Shown piece by piece: positions 52,801-61,638 of a stretch of DNA of 62,005 nucleotides (positions are counted from its first letter, which is position 1; every line of letters starts with the position of its first letter). Origin of the DNA: Acidimicrobiaceae bacterium (GTDB lineage: Bacteria > Actinomycetota > Acidimicrobiia > Acidimicrobiales > RAAP-2). Under the pieces are notes generated by a model, which made no database searches, was not told the origin of the DNA, and was given only the letters and a program-made list of their open reading frames with translations. The position numbers and the translations under genes are program-made. The DNA is taken from contig PLKM01000048.1 in the NCBI GenBank assembly GCA_003141095.1, positions 1,318-63,322 on the forward strand. Reading direction: 5' to 3'.

Positions 52801-53814
52801 TTACAGGGCCGGACCAAGGTCGCGGCGCCACAACACCGCCGCGCCGTGAACTCGTGCACCCAACTCGAGGTTGACCCGGATCATGGGCTCGTTGATGTTC
52901 GAGTTGAAGGTGGTGACTCGGCGCACCTCGAGACCGGTCGAGCCGAGTTGGTCAAGGTTCGCGAGTTTCATGAGCCCGCCAAGCCGATGCCCCCGGTGCT
53001 CTGGAATCACCAACGTGTCCCACTGATACGCGGTATCGGGGGCTACCTCGGAGACCGTGAGTTCGCTGAACGCCACCAGACGACCAGTGACGCGATCACG
53101 GGCGACGCTCACGAGCAGCAGTCGTCCCATGCCCGCCGTTGTTGTTTCGTGAGCTCGCATGCGCGTCGCGTCCCAACGCTCCGCCTCGGGCTCGTAGTTC
53201 GCCCAGGGGCTGAGCACGGACATCGCGGCGGCGAGCTCGGAGCGTTGATCAAGCAACGCATCGGGAGTGCTGCCTCGCCACGAGATGAGTTCGTAACCAC
53301 TGGCGAAGGGGCTCCAGCGGTCGACCAACGCGTCTCGCTGATCACGCGAAAGGGGCCACGCGATGTCGAAGCGGCGTGAATCGTCGGCGAGCTCGTACCC
53401 CAGCGCCTTCGCGAAGGCCCGGCCGGGGCCTTGGCCAACTTCACGAGCACCTTCGATGCTGAAGCACGTAAGTTCGCGACGACCTCGCTCGTAGGCGAAG
53501 CCTTCCACCGCACCCAGGAGACTTCGCCCGTAACCACGGCGGCGGTGCTCGGGATGAGTGTAGAGGTCGCATCGCAGCGTGTGCAGGTTGTCCTGTGTCG
53601 TCATGTGCAAGCCCGCCACCGCCACGAAGACGTCCCCGACCGTCCACGCGAGCAGTTGAATCGGGGTAATTTCGTCGAGCGCCCGCGCTCGCCACTCATC
53701 GGGTTGCCAACCCGTTGCCGCCTCGTTGTCACGAAGCAGCTCGGCGGCCTGGAGAACGTTGAACCAGTTGGCGAACGCCTCGTCATCGGTGGGCTCGACC
53801 GTTCGCAACGTCAC
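52801..53814 (-). CDS. Tandem-GNAT acetyltransferase
   Basis: The 337-residue protein has two GNAT domains. The first carries LYTHPEHRRRGYGRSLLGAV (about 80-110), the second LVIPEHRGHRLGGLMKLANL (about 265-290). The duplicated fold is the arrangement of mycothiol synthase and related actinobacterial enzymes, but the sequence does not settle the substrate. It is a single gene upstream of, and divergent from, the TauD-like gene. Confidence 0.86.
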   Translation of the reverse strand: MTLRTVEPTDDEAFANWFNVLQAAELLRDNEAATGWQPDEWRARALDEITPIQLLAWTVGDVFVAVAGLHMTTQDNLHTLRCDLYTHPEHRRRGYGRSLLGAVEGFAYERGRRELTCFSIEGAREVGQGPGRAFAKALGYELADDSRRFDIAWPLSRDQRDALVDRWSPFASGYELISWRGSTPDALLDQRSELAAAMSVLSPWANYEPEAERWDATRMRAHETTTAGMGRLLLVSVARDRVTGRLVAFSELTVSEVAPDTAYQWDTLVIPEHRGHRLGGLMKLANLDQLGSTGLEVRRVTTFNSNINEPMIRVNLELGARVHGAAVLWRRDLGPAL

Positions 53815-53978
53815 CTCCTGAGGCTAGGCCCCACGGGTGTTCGAACGACACTTTTCGTGGCGCGGCGTCGAGAAGATTTCACGTGGATCGTCTCTTCAAC
53901 TCCGTACTCGTCGAGTCGTTCGAGCCCGGGCGGTAGGACTGACGCGTTGCAATGGCGGAACCTCACCCTCCTATTTCC

Positions 53979-54001
53979 TATAATCTATAAATACGATAGA
54001 T
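53979..54001 (+). promoter_or_regulatory. Promoter -10 box with overlapping inverted repeat
   Basis: A perfect TATAAT at 53979-53984 is followed by ATCTA (53983-53987), nine bases, and TAGAT (53997-54001), an inverted repeat overlapping the -10 and start site. It is AT-rich in a GC-rich genome and 27 bp upstream of the dioxygenase start. It is likely a repressed, regulated promoter. Confidence 0.55.
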
Positions 54002-54027
54002 TTAGTTACCATTTAATGAGGAGTGAC

Positions 54028-54927
54028 GTGCCGACAACTACACACCCATGGAAGGTCCGACCCTTAACGGGTAACTTCGGCGCCGAAGTCACTGACGTTG
54101 ACTTGCGAACCTACGACGACGGTAGGGCTCTACTCGAACTGCTCGAACGGCACTTGGTCCTGGTCTTTCGAGACCAGAACCTCACCCACGCCGAGCAGTC
54201 CCGTATCGCTCGGCTCATGGGTGAAGTGACGCCCGCCCATCCGGTCGTGCCCGGTCATCCGGACTTTCCCGAGATTCTCGAATTGAATGCCCTGCAGGGC
54301 GGCAAGAACGCGCGCTGGCACACCGACGTCACCTTCGTGGAGAACCCGCCGGCGGCGTCAATACTGGTCGCCGACGTGATTCCCGAATTCGGTGGCGATA
54401 CCTTGTGGGCCGACGCCCGAGCCGCCTTCGCCGCCCTCGCACCGGCACTCCGTGAAGCGGTCTCGCAACTCGAAGCGGTGCACCGCATCTCCCCCCTCGC
54501 CTACTGGGGCGAACCTTTCGACTCCGCACTCAGTCGAGAGGACGCGCAAACGCTCTTTGACGACGCAGCGAAGATTCCTCCGGTCATTCATCCGGTCGTT
54601 CGAATTCATCCGGCCACGGCGAAACCCGCGTTGTTCGTCAATCCTGGCTTCACCTCCCACGTCGTCGGCCTCTCACGGATTGAGAGCGACCATCTCCTGC
54701 GCTTGTTGTTCGAGCACGTGGTCCAACCCGAGTTCACACTTCGCCACCACTGGGCGGCCGGCGATGCGGTGATGTGGGACAACCGCGCGACGCTGCACTA
54801 CGCCGCCGACGATTACGGGCAGGCTGAGCGTCGTATGCGCCGCATCACCCTTCGCGGAACCCGCCCCCTCGGACCTTCATTCCAGGAGAGTCGTCTGACC
54901 AACGACCCGCTCGTGAGCATCCGCTAG
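54028..54927 (+). CDS. TauD/TfdA-family alpha-ketoglutarate dioxygenase
   Basis: 299 residues from the GTG at 54028, 4 bp after AGGAG; ATG at 54016 is possible. Iron ligands are His and Asp in RWHTDVTF, with the distal His in the C-terminal AAGDAVMWDNRATLHYA segment. The Arg-rich RRMRRITLRG binds the co-substrate. Family members oxidise taurine, alkylsulfates or sulfonates, releasing sulfite. The sulfite reductase operon 1.4 kb away supports a role in organosulfur use. Confidence 0.9.
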   Translation: MPTTTHPWKVRPLTGNFGAEVTDVDLRTYDDGRALLELLERHLVLVFRDQNLTHAEQSRIARLMGEVTPAHPVVPGHPDFPEILELNALQGGKNARWHTDVTFVENPPAASILVADVIPEFGGDTLWADARAAFAALAPALREAVSQLEAVHRISPLAYWGEPFDSALSREDAQTLFDDAAKIPPVIHPVVRIHPATAKPALFVNPGFTSHVVGLSRIESDHLLRLLFEHVVQPEFTLRHHWAAGDAVMWDNRATLHYAADDYGQAERRMRRITLRGTRPLGPSFQESRLTNDPLVSIR

Positions 54928-55007
54928 CCCGCACGAGGAGAGCCGGTTCCACGCTCGGGCACTGCTCCCAACCTGCGTTGCACCCCCAAAGCCCGTAACC
55001 TAGACGG

Positions 55008-56021
55008 GTGGAACCTACCAATGCCTTTGCCCGCACCTCGATCTGGGGCCTCGCACACGTCGCCGCCCCCGAGGTGGTGACCTCCGCCTGGATTGACGAG
55101 CAGCTGGCTGCAACCTTCGAGCGCTGCGGCATCCGGCCGGGACTTCTCGATGCGGTGGCGGGCATCAACGAACGCCGGTGGTGGCCCGAGGAGGTCACGT
55201 TCAACGAGGCCGCCGCCATGGCCGCTCGGGTGGCCATGACCAACGCCGGCGTCGTCGCATCGGATATCGACCTGCTCATCTCCACCTCGGTCTGCAAGCA
55301 CCACTTGGAGCCGAGCGTCGCGTGTGCGGTGCACCATGAACTGGGCCTGTCGCCATCGTGCACCAACTTCGACCTCGGCAACGCCTGTCTCGGATTCATT
55401 AACGCCATGAACCTCGCGGCCATGGCCATTGAATCGGGCCAAGCGCGCACCGTGCTCATCGTGGACGGTGAAGGTAGCCGGCGCACCCAGCTCGCCACGT
55501 TGGACCGACTGAAACTTCCTTCGGCGACCGCAGAAGATGTGTTCGACCAGTTCGCCTCGCTGACGCTGGGCTCGGGCGCCGCCGCAATGGTCTTGGGTGG
55601 ACCGAGGTCTGAGGGGCACGCTTTTCTCGGCGGGATTACTCGAGCGGCCACGCGCCATCACGAGCTCTGCGTTGGCGATCTCGAACAGATGCGCACCGAC
55701 ACTGGAAAACTCCTCGTGAGCGGGCTCGAACTGGCGAAGGTGACCTTCGACGCGGCCCTGGCCGCTGGGTGGAAGTGGCAGGACTGCGATAGGTACGTCA
55801 TCCACCAGGTCTCAGCCGTCCACACGTCAAAACTTTGCGAGCTGTTGGATATCGATACCGAACTCGTGCCACTCACCTATCCCAAGTTTGGCAACATGGG
55901 ACCCGCCGCGGTGCCGTACACGCTCTCGACCATCACCGACCAACTCGTCACGGGCGACCGGGTGCTCTTGATGGGCATCGGGTCTGGGCTCAACTGCGCC
56001 TGCGCCGAGTTGGTCTGGTAG
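55008..56021 (+). CDS. oleA: OleA, thiolase-fold acyl-CoA head-to-head condensing enzyme
   Basis: The 337-residue protein has a KASIII-like fold. The nucleophile is Cys127 in DLGNACLGFINAM, with His266 in YVIHQVSAVH, Asn296 in KFGNMGPAAVPYT, and Glu101 in the HHLEPSVAC loop where OleA enzymes carry their special Glu. OleA condenses two fatty acyl-CoAs to a beta-keto acid, the first step of long-chain olefin synthesis. It starts at GTG and precedes the OleBC gene by 6 bp. Confidence 0.9.
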   Translation: MEPTNAFARTSIWGLAHVAAPEVVTSAWIDEQLAATFERCGIRPGLLDAVAGINERRWWPEEVTFNEAAAMAARVAMTNAGVVASDIDLLISTSVCKHHLEPSVACAVHHELGLSPSCTNFDLGNACLGFINAMNLAAMAIESGQARTVLIVDGEGSRRTQLATLDRLKLPSATAEDVFDQFASLTLGSGAAAMVLGGPRSEGHAFLGGITRAATRHHELCVGDLEQMRTDTGKLLVSGLELAKVTFDAALAAGWKWQDCDRYVIHQVSAVHTSKLCELLDIDTELVPLTYPKFGNMGPAAVPYTLSTITDQLVTGDRVLLMGIGSGLNCACAELVW

Positions 56022-56027
56022 CCCTTC

Positions 56028-58517
56028 GTGGCCCGACCCAGCAACGGGCCGCGGTCCGATGAGTTTGGCGCATCTCCTTCCCCGGATCAGCTTCGCCGCT
56101 GGGGCCTCGAGCCTTCGTGGTCTCGACGGGTCACCTTCGAAGACGCCCACGGCTCGCGGTTGTCCTGGCACGTCCTCGACACCGGATCCGGACCCCTCGG
56201 AACGATCGTCTGCGTGCACGGCAATCCCTCGTGGGGTTACCTCTGGCGCGACGTGCTGCGTAACCTGTCGCCCGGATGGCGCGTCATCGCGGTCGACCAG
56301 ACCGGTATGGGCTACTCCGATCGTCCGGGACCACGCCGACTGGACGAGCGGGTCGACGAGCTCGTGCGATTCTGTCGCCAGGAGGTCAACGACCCCCTCG
56401 TGCTGGTCGCGCACGACTGGGGCGGCCCCATCGCGGTTGGCGCCGCGGGCGCACTCGAGACCCGCGCACTGATTCTCACCAACACCGCGGTCGCGAAGCC
56501 CGATGACGTGCCCGTGCCACCGCTCATCGCTCTCGCGCGCAAACTGACCGCGTTCTCGTGCGAACGCACACCACTCTTCGTCGACGGAGCGGCCGCCATG
56601 ACCGCGCAGGTGCATCGTGAGGCATTGCGTGCTCCGTACCGCCGGGCCTCGCGCCGCCGGGCGATCGCCGACTTCGTCGCCGACATCCCGGTTCGCGCCT
56701 CGGACCCTTCGTGGGCCGCGCTCGAGAAGAGCGCGTCAACCTTCGCCGCGCTCGAATGTCCCATCCTGCTCCTCTGGGGCGGGCGAGACCCGGTCTTTCA
56801 CGACCGATTCCTGCGTGACCTTCGCCGCCGTGCGCCTCAAGCCCACGTCGAGCGCTTCGCCAAGGCCGGCCACTACGTCTGTCTCGACGTGCCCATTGGT
56901 ACGGTCATAGGGAACTGGCTCGAAGAGGCGCTGTCGGAACGGTCGACGCCCGCGCCTTCGCGACGCCTGCTCCTTGGCGACGCCGGTGGGTCCTCGAACG
57001 CGACGCCGTTGCGATCGGTGCTCGCGAGCGTGCAGGAGCGCTCCGGCGACTCGTCGCTCGTCTACGAGGGGCCCGATGGAACGATCACCTGGCGCGACCT
57101 CGCGACCCGGTCCTCGCTCGCCGCCGCAGTACTTCGACGCCACGGTGTTGCAGCGGGCGACCGCGTGAGCCTGCTCATCGGGCCCAGTGTCGACCTGCTG
57201 GTGGCGACGTTTGCCATATGGAAAGTCGGGGGGGTCATCGTGGTGGCCGACGCCTCAGCGGGGGCCGTTCGCCTTCGTCGCCTGGTAAGGGGTGCGGCCC
57301 CTTCGCACATAATTGGGACCCCGGCGACCTTGGCCGCGGCCCGCCTCGGCCGGTTCTCCCCCGGCGCACGCCTTGCGGCGTTCGCCTCCCTGCCGGGCGT
57401 GACGGATCTGCGCGGACCCGTCGAAGCGGCATTCGTTGCGCCGGTGCTTCGCAACGCAGCCCTTGCCGCCGTCGTTCACACGTCGGGCGCCACCGGGCCC
57501 GCCAAGCCGGTGCGCTACACCCATGGGGCTCTGGCGGCCCAACGCGACGTCCTCGCCCACCTGTGGAACATCGACACCAACGAGGCATTCACCACGTCCT
57601 TCGGACCGTTCATGCCCCTCGCCCCGGTGATCGGCATGGGCTTCGTGCGACCGGACTTTGACGTGAATCGGCCGAGCGAGCTCGACTTTGACACGCTCTC
57701 CTCGGCCGTTGCGAAAGGCCCGGTCACCACAGCGTGGCTCTCGCCCGCCAGCGCACGGGTCGTCGCGACGACGTCCCACGGGCGGCGTCTGCTCCTGCGC
57801 CTGGTGATGTTGGCCGGCGCCCCGGTGCCCAGGTCGCTGGTGCAACAGATCCAAGACGTCACCCAGGGCGAGGTACGGACCCCTTACGGCATGACCGAGT
57901 GCCTCCCCGTCACCGACGGGACCAATCCGCTCGCGAACTTCGCGCTCGGCGGCACCGCGACCGGACGACCACTGCCGGGCGCGCTCGTCGCGGTGGTCGC
58001 CCTCGATGATCCTCGAGGCCCCGTGCTCGACGACGGGGCGTGGGGCGAGATTCTCATCAGCGCACCGTGGATGTTCGACGGGTACGACGCGAAGTGGTCG
58101 GCCGATTCCACGACAACCATCTACCGTGAGGGCGTACGTTTCCACCGCACCGGTGACGTTGGTTACCTGTGTGACGGGAACCTGTTCCAGCTGGGTCGCG
58201 CGCAGCACGTCCTTCGAACGGCCTGCGGCCCACTCGCCAGTGTCGCGGTCGAAGAGCCCGTGGCGGACGCCCTTCGTCGACCGGTGGCGGCGGTCGCCGT
58301 GGGACCGCCGGGATCAAGCGTGGTGGCTCTCGTGATCAGCGACCAGGGCAAGCTCCGGCTCGCCCCGGCGTCGTTCGCGAAGGCGGCCCGCGCCGCCACC
58401 CCCCACCAGATCGCGGCGGTGCTGGTCGGTCGACTGCCGACCGACCGGCGTCACCAGTCAAAGGTGGACCGGACCGGTCTCGCCGAGTCCGTGAGCAGAT
58501 TCCTGGCCGGTCGATGA
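56028..58517 (+). CDS. oleBC: OleB-OleC fusion (beta-lactone decarboxylase and beta-lactone synthetase)
   Basis: 829 residues. Residues 1-300 are an alpha/beta hydrolase of haloalkane-dehalogenase type: VCVHGNPSWGYLWRD, nucleophile Asp130 in VAHDWGGP, likely acid Asp254 in GRDPVF, and His282 in AGHYV. Residues about 325-829 are an adenylate-forming domain with VHTSGATGPAKPVRYTHGAL, YGMTECLPVTDG, FHRTGDVGYL, and the lysine motif HQSKVDRTGL. OleC makes the beta-lactone and OleB decarboxylates it to the cis-olefin. Fusions are known in actinobacteria. It lies between oleA and oleD. Confidence 0.92.
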   Translation: MARPSNGPRSDEFGASPSPDQLRRWGLEPSWSRRVTFEDAHGSRLSWHVLDTGSGPLGTIVCVHGNPSWGYLWRDVLRNLSPGWRVIAVDQTGMGYSDRPGPRRLDERVDELVRFCRQEVNDPLVLVAHDWGGPIAVGAAGALETRALILTNTAVAKPDDVPVPPLIALARKLTAFSCERTPLFVDGAAAMTAQVHREALRAPYRRASRRRAIADFVADIPVRASDPSWAALEKSASTFAALECPILLLWGGRDPVFHDRFLRDLRRRAPQAHVERFAKAGHYVCLDVPIGTVIGNWLEEALSERSTPAPSRRLLLGDAGGSSNATPLRSVLASVQERSGDSSLVYEGPDGTITWRDLATRSSLAAAVLRRHGVAAGDRVSLLIGPSVDLLVATFAIWKVGGVIVVADASAGAVRLRRLVRGAAPSHIIGTPATLAAARLGRFSPGARLAAFASLPGVTDLRGPVEAAFVAPVLRNAALAAVVHTSGATGPAKPVRYTHGALAAQRDVLAHLWNIDTNEAFTTSFGPFMPLAPVIGMGFVRPDFDVNRPSELDFDTLSSAVAKGPVTTAWLSPASARVVATTSHGRRLLLRLVMLAGAPVPRSLVQQIQDVTQGEVRTPYGMTECLPVTDGTNPLANFALGGTATGRPLPGALVAVVALDDPRGPVLDDGAWGEILISAPWMFDGYDAKWSADSTTTIYREGVRFHRTGDVGYLCDGNLFQLGRAQHVLRTACGPLASVAVEEPVADALRRPVAAVAVGPPGSSVVALVISDQGKLRLAPASFAKAARAATPHQIAAVLVGRLPTDRRHQSKVDRTGLAESVSRFLAGR

Positions 58518-58533
58518 CGCCGCGACGTTCGCC

Positions 58534-59487
58534 GTGAAGGTAGTCGTCACCGGCGCCTCGAGCTTGTTGGGACGAACAGTGGCGCTCGCCTTAGCCGAGC
58601 GCGGCGACTCCGTGACGTGCTTTCAGCGCTCTGCGTCCGGTACGGAACTCGCCGAGGTGCGCGGCGACATTCGAGACGGCGCGGCACTGCTGGCGGCGGC
58701 GGCTGGTCACGACGCGCTCATTCATCTCGCGGCCCTTGTTGCTCCTCGAGCCGCGTGGTCCGACGCCTACGGCGTCAACGTCACGGGCACCGTCAACGCG
58801 CAGCGCGCCGGTGAACTGTGCGGACGATTCGTCCACATCTCTTCGCCGTCGGTGGCCTTCAAGAACGTACCGGCCGTCGGCGTTGGCGCCGAGCCTGCCT
58901 GCTACGCCGGACGCGACGTCTACACCCGATCCAAGGCAATCGCCGAACAGTTGGTGCTGATTGACAACGACGTGCCGACGATCGTCGTGCGCCCCCACCT
59001 GGTGTGGGGCCCCGGGGACACCCAACTCGTCGGGCGCATCGTCGCGCGCGCCAAGCAGCATCGCCTCGCAGTACCCGGTCACGGCCGGGCACTGATTGAC
59101 ACCACGTACGTGGACGACGCGGCCCGCGCGATTATCGCGGCGCTCGACCACGCGGTACCGGGTGACGAGGCGTGCGGCAAGGCCTGGGTCGTCACCGGCG
59201 CCGATCCACGCCCGGTCGCCGATCTCATGAATGGCATCCTGCTCGCCGCTGGTCTGCGCGCGTCGGTTCGTTCCGTCCCCGCGCCGGTCGCGGCATTCGC
59301 TGGGCGCCTCGCCCAGAGCTTCTGGCCCGGGAGCGAGCCCCCCATCACTCACTTCGCCGCTCGCCAGCTCTCCGTAGCCCACTGGTTCGATCAGCGCGAG
59401 ACCCAACGGGTGCTCGACTGGACACCGCGTGTTTCAGTGGACGAGGGCCTGGCGCGCTTGGCCGCGTGGTTCAGAGCACCTCGCTGA
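58534..59487 (+). CDS. oleD: OleD, NAD(P)-dependent beta-keto acid reductase
   Basis: 317 residues starting at GTG, 16 bp after oleBC. It is an extended SDR with Rossmann VVVTGASSLLGRTVALAL, HLAALVAP, catalytic HISSPSVAF and YTRSK, and the RPHLVWGPGDTQLVGRIV segment. OleD reduces the OleA beta-keto acid to the beta-hydroxy acid used by OleC. Gene order A-BC-D accounts for all four activities, so the pathway looks complete. Confidence 0.9.
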   Translation: MKVVVTGASSLLGRTVALALAERGDSVTCFQRSASGTELAEVRGDIRDGAALLAAAAGHDALIHLAALVAPRAAWSDAYGVNVTGTVNAQRAGELCGRFVHISSPSVAFKNVPAVGVGAEPACYAGRDVYTRSKAIAEQLVLIDNDVPTIVVRPHLVWGPGDTQLVGRIVARAKQHRLAVPGHGRALIDTTYVDDAARAIIAALDHAVPGDEACGKAWVVTGADPRPVADLMNGILLAAGLRASVRSVPAPVAAFAGRLAQSFWPGSEPPITHFAARQLSVAHWFDQRETQRVLDWTPRVSVDEGLARLAAWFRAPR

Positions 59488-59570
59488 GCCTCGCTCACGT
59501 GGCCCAGGGATGGGCGACTCGTTGCATCCGAAAGCTCCGATGCCCCCTCTGCACGGCGAGCACCTCGTGA

Positions 59571-60377
59571 TCAAGTTCGTGCGTCACAGACCGCGGCGGG
59601 ACCGGGCGTCGCCAGGGTATTGACCGCGTCAAGATTGTGCAGGGTGCTGGCGCGCAGCCACCCAAGGGAGTGGCTCGAAAGCCGGTCGCAGACCCAGTCC
59701 CAGTGCAGTGAGACGATGTCGCCTGGCGCGAGATCATCGACGAAACCGACGCCGTCGAGACTGCGCCGCGCCTGTTCGATGCACTCGTCGCCCAAGACCA
59801 GTTGGGAACCCACGAAGGTGAGCGGGCGGCTCGATACCGTCACGAGGTCCCCCTGCACGGATTGCACGCGGCCCCAGCGGATGCGACAGCGGTCAAGAAT
59901 TTCGAGCGGCGCGCCCTCGTTCCCGGCGCGCAGCAGCCCGAGCCAGGGGTAGACCGCGAAGACGTGAAAACTGTGCTGCGCCACGCCCCCGGCGACCGCC
60001 GCCGAGACCAGGGGTTCGAAGTGACGTCCGGCCCGGCGCGCGAAGCGGTCGTCGAGCGACGCCGCCAACGCCGTCGCCGGGACGCGGCGGGTGAGGTCGT
60101 TGCCAACCCAGTAGGCCTCGACGACTCGACGATCGAGCGGATCGGCGATGGCGTTGCAGCCGGCGATCAACTCCAGGTAGGGCCACGCTCCCTCGAACTG
60201 GCGGGCCAGGTGCGAGAGGTGTTCGACGTGCCCGCCCTCGACGGCGGCTTCGAGAAGCGCGGCCGGATCGTTCGGACCGCAGTAGCCCAACTCGTTGGGC
60301 GCGTAGGCGTAGCGCGCGAAGAGCGCCGGTCCCGAGGTCACCTCGCCGGCGCGCGGGCGGTGGCCCGTGGAGCTCAT
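59571..60377 (-). CDS. DUF6390 family protein
   Basis: 268 residues from the ATG at 60377, which overlaps the EamA stop (ATGA). It begins after a short tail with LFARYAYAPNELGYCGPND, the hallmark of this family. The rest is helical, with FARRAGRHFEPLVSAAVAGG, and a C-terminal beta-rich part. DUF6390 genes occur with [NiFe]-hydrogenase genes of actinobacteria. The role is unknown. It is last in the operon and converges with oleD. Confidence 0.85.
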   Translation of the reverse strand: MSSTGHRPRAGEVTSGPALFARYAYAPNELGYCGPNDPAALLEAAVEGGHVEHLSHLARQFEGAWPYLELIAGCNAIADPLDRRVVEAYWVGNDLTRRVPATALAASLDDRFARRAGRHFEPLVSAAVAGGVAQHSFHVFAVYPWLGLLRAGNEGAPLEILDRCRIRWGRVQSVQGDLVTVSSRPLTFVGSQLVLGDECIEQARRSLDGVGFVDDLAPGDIVSLHWDWVCDRLSSHSLGWLRASTLHNLDAVNTLATPGPAAVCDART

Positions 60378-61381
60378 GGACCGAGCGGCGACGGCCGCGG
60401 CGACGTTGGTCGCATCGACCCGACCGTGCCCGCCCACACCACCAAGCCGGCGCCCAGGGCGATGAGCACGAGCCCGAGCGAGGACGTCACCGGCGTCGCA
60501 CTTCCGACGCCGAGCTGCAACAGCCACGTGATCAGCGCGCTCACCACCAGCACCGAGGTCACGTCGAGAGCTCGAGCCCGCGATAACGCGGTCATCCACG
60601 TTGCCACGTAGGCGCCGAGCAGCAGTCCGGTCCACGCCGCCCACATCATCTGGTGCGCGCTCAACGAAACGAGAAGAGGGAGAGCCCCCGTCAAGCCCAG
60701 GTACGCGAGCAGCGCAATCGCTCCCACCCCCATTCGCACCAGCGACAGCGTCGCTGGCGCCAGGCCCCGCAGCAGGCGCCTCGCGATCACCACCTCGACC
60801 GCCCACAGCATGCTCGAGGCCACGACGAACAACTCACCGCGATTCGCGGCAAGCTGTCCCACGCCGCCGGTCACGATGATCTCGCCGGCCAGCAGCAGCC
60901 CCACCGCCGCGATGTTCCACCACCGGATTCGCTCGCGCAGAAACGGCACCGCGAGCACGGCCACCCAGATGACCAGCGTGTCGCGCCAGAACGCGGCCGA
61001 CGCCGGTTCACTTCGCGCGAGCCCGTCAAAGAACAAGACGAAGGCCAGCCCCCCGCCGACGATCCCCACGTACGCGAGGCCCAGCCACTGCAGCACGCCG
61101 AATCGAGCGACGTCCGAGCCCGGCGTCGCGGTGACGAAGTTCGCCGGCGCCGAGGAACGGTGGCGGCGACGCAGCAACCATCCGGTCCACGCCGCGATGG
61201 CCAGCACCACGGTCGCCACGAGGTTCTTGGCCGTGGTGTAGACCGCCGGCGAGGAGACTGCACGGACACCGTAACTGTTCACAAAGACCGACACCCCGCT
61301 AATCAGCGCCGTGACGCCGGCGACGAAGACGCCCGGCACCGCCCGCTTCGTACGCGTGCTCGAAGTAGTGTCGACACTCAC
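60374..61381 (-). CDS. EamA/DMT-superfamily transporter in hydrogenase operon
   Basis: The 335-residue protein has about ten membrane helices in two EamA repeats, with ASAAFWRDTLVIWVAVLAVP and FLRERIRWWNIAAVGLLLAG near the end of the first, and ending ALGAGLVVWAGTVGSM. Substrates of this superfamily range from amino acids to cofactors. It overlaps hypC by 4 bp and DUF6390 by 4 bp. This is strong evidence of one transcript and suggests transport of a metal-linked compound or metabolite. Confidence 0.88.
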   Translation of the reverse strand: MSVDTTSSTRTKRAVPGVFVAGVTALISGVSVFVNSYGVRAVSSPAVYTTAKNLVATVVLAIAAWTGWLLRRRHRSSAPANFVTATPGSDVARFGVLQWLGLAYVGIVGGGLAFVLFFDGLARSEPASAAFWRDTLVIWVAVLAVPFLRERIRWWNIAAVGLLLAGEIIVTGGVGQLAANRGELFVVASSMLWAVEVVIARRLLRGLAPATLSLVRMGVGAIALLAYLGLTGALPLLVSLSAHQMMWAAWTGLLLGAYVATWMTALSRARALDVTSVLVVSALITWLLQLGVGSATPVTSSLGLVLIALGAGLVVWAGTVGSMRPTSPRPSPLGP

Positions 61382-61638
61382 GATCTCACCTCACTGTCTT
61401 CACTGGCGAGCGACGTGCCCGCACCCCGTCGAATCTCCTGCGCGACGACTTCGGCCTCGAGGGAATCCACGCGGTTGATGACGTAGCCGCTGTGCACCAC
61501 GACCCAGTCGCCCGGCGCGGGGGGCGCTCCATCGAGCGCGAGCAGCGAGGCACGCGAGAGCGTCCCCTCGACGTCCTCGACGTCGACGGCGCTGGCCCCG
61601 ACGTTCCCTCTAACCCGGTACAGCCGACTCATGCACAT
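61378..61638 (-). CDS. hypC: HypC-family hydrogenase maturation chaperone
   Basis: The 86-residue protein begins Met-Cys, the invariant functional Cys2 of HypC. The usual MCLAxP start here reads MCMSRLYRV. The barrel signature PGDWVVVHSGYVINRVD aligns with the GDYVLVHAGFAIxxxD of the family. HypC carries the Fe(CN)2CO precursor between HypD and the large subunit. It overlaps the endopeptidase gene by 10 bp and EamA by 4 bp. Confidence 0.88.
   Translation of the reverse strand: MCMSRLYRVRGNVGASAVDVEDVEGTLSRASLLALDGAPPAPGDWVVVHSGYVINRVDSLEAEVVAQEIRRGAGTSLASEDSEVRS

Noticed and set aside
53431..54015. Long upstream extension of the TauD-like gene
   Set aside because: It is antisense to the tandem GNAT gene and crosses a TATAAT promoter; the family starts at PWKVRPL.
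60378..60806. N-terminal extension of the DUF6390 frame
   Set aside because: It is antisense-free but out of frame within the EamA gene, Gly/Ala/Arg-rich shadow sequence; the ATGA overlap defines the start.
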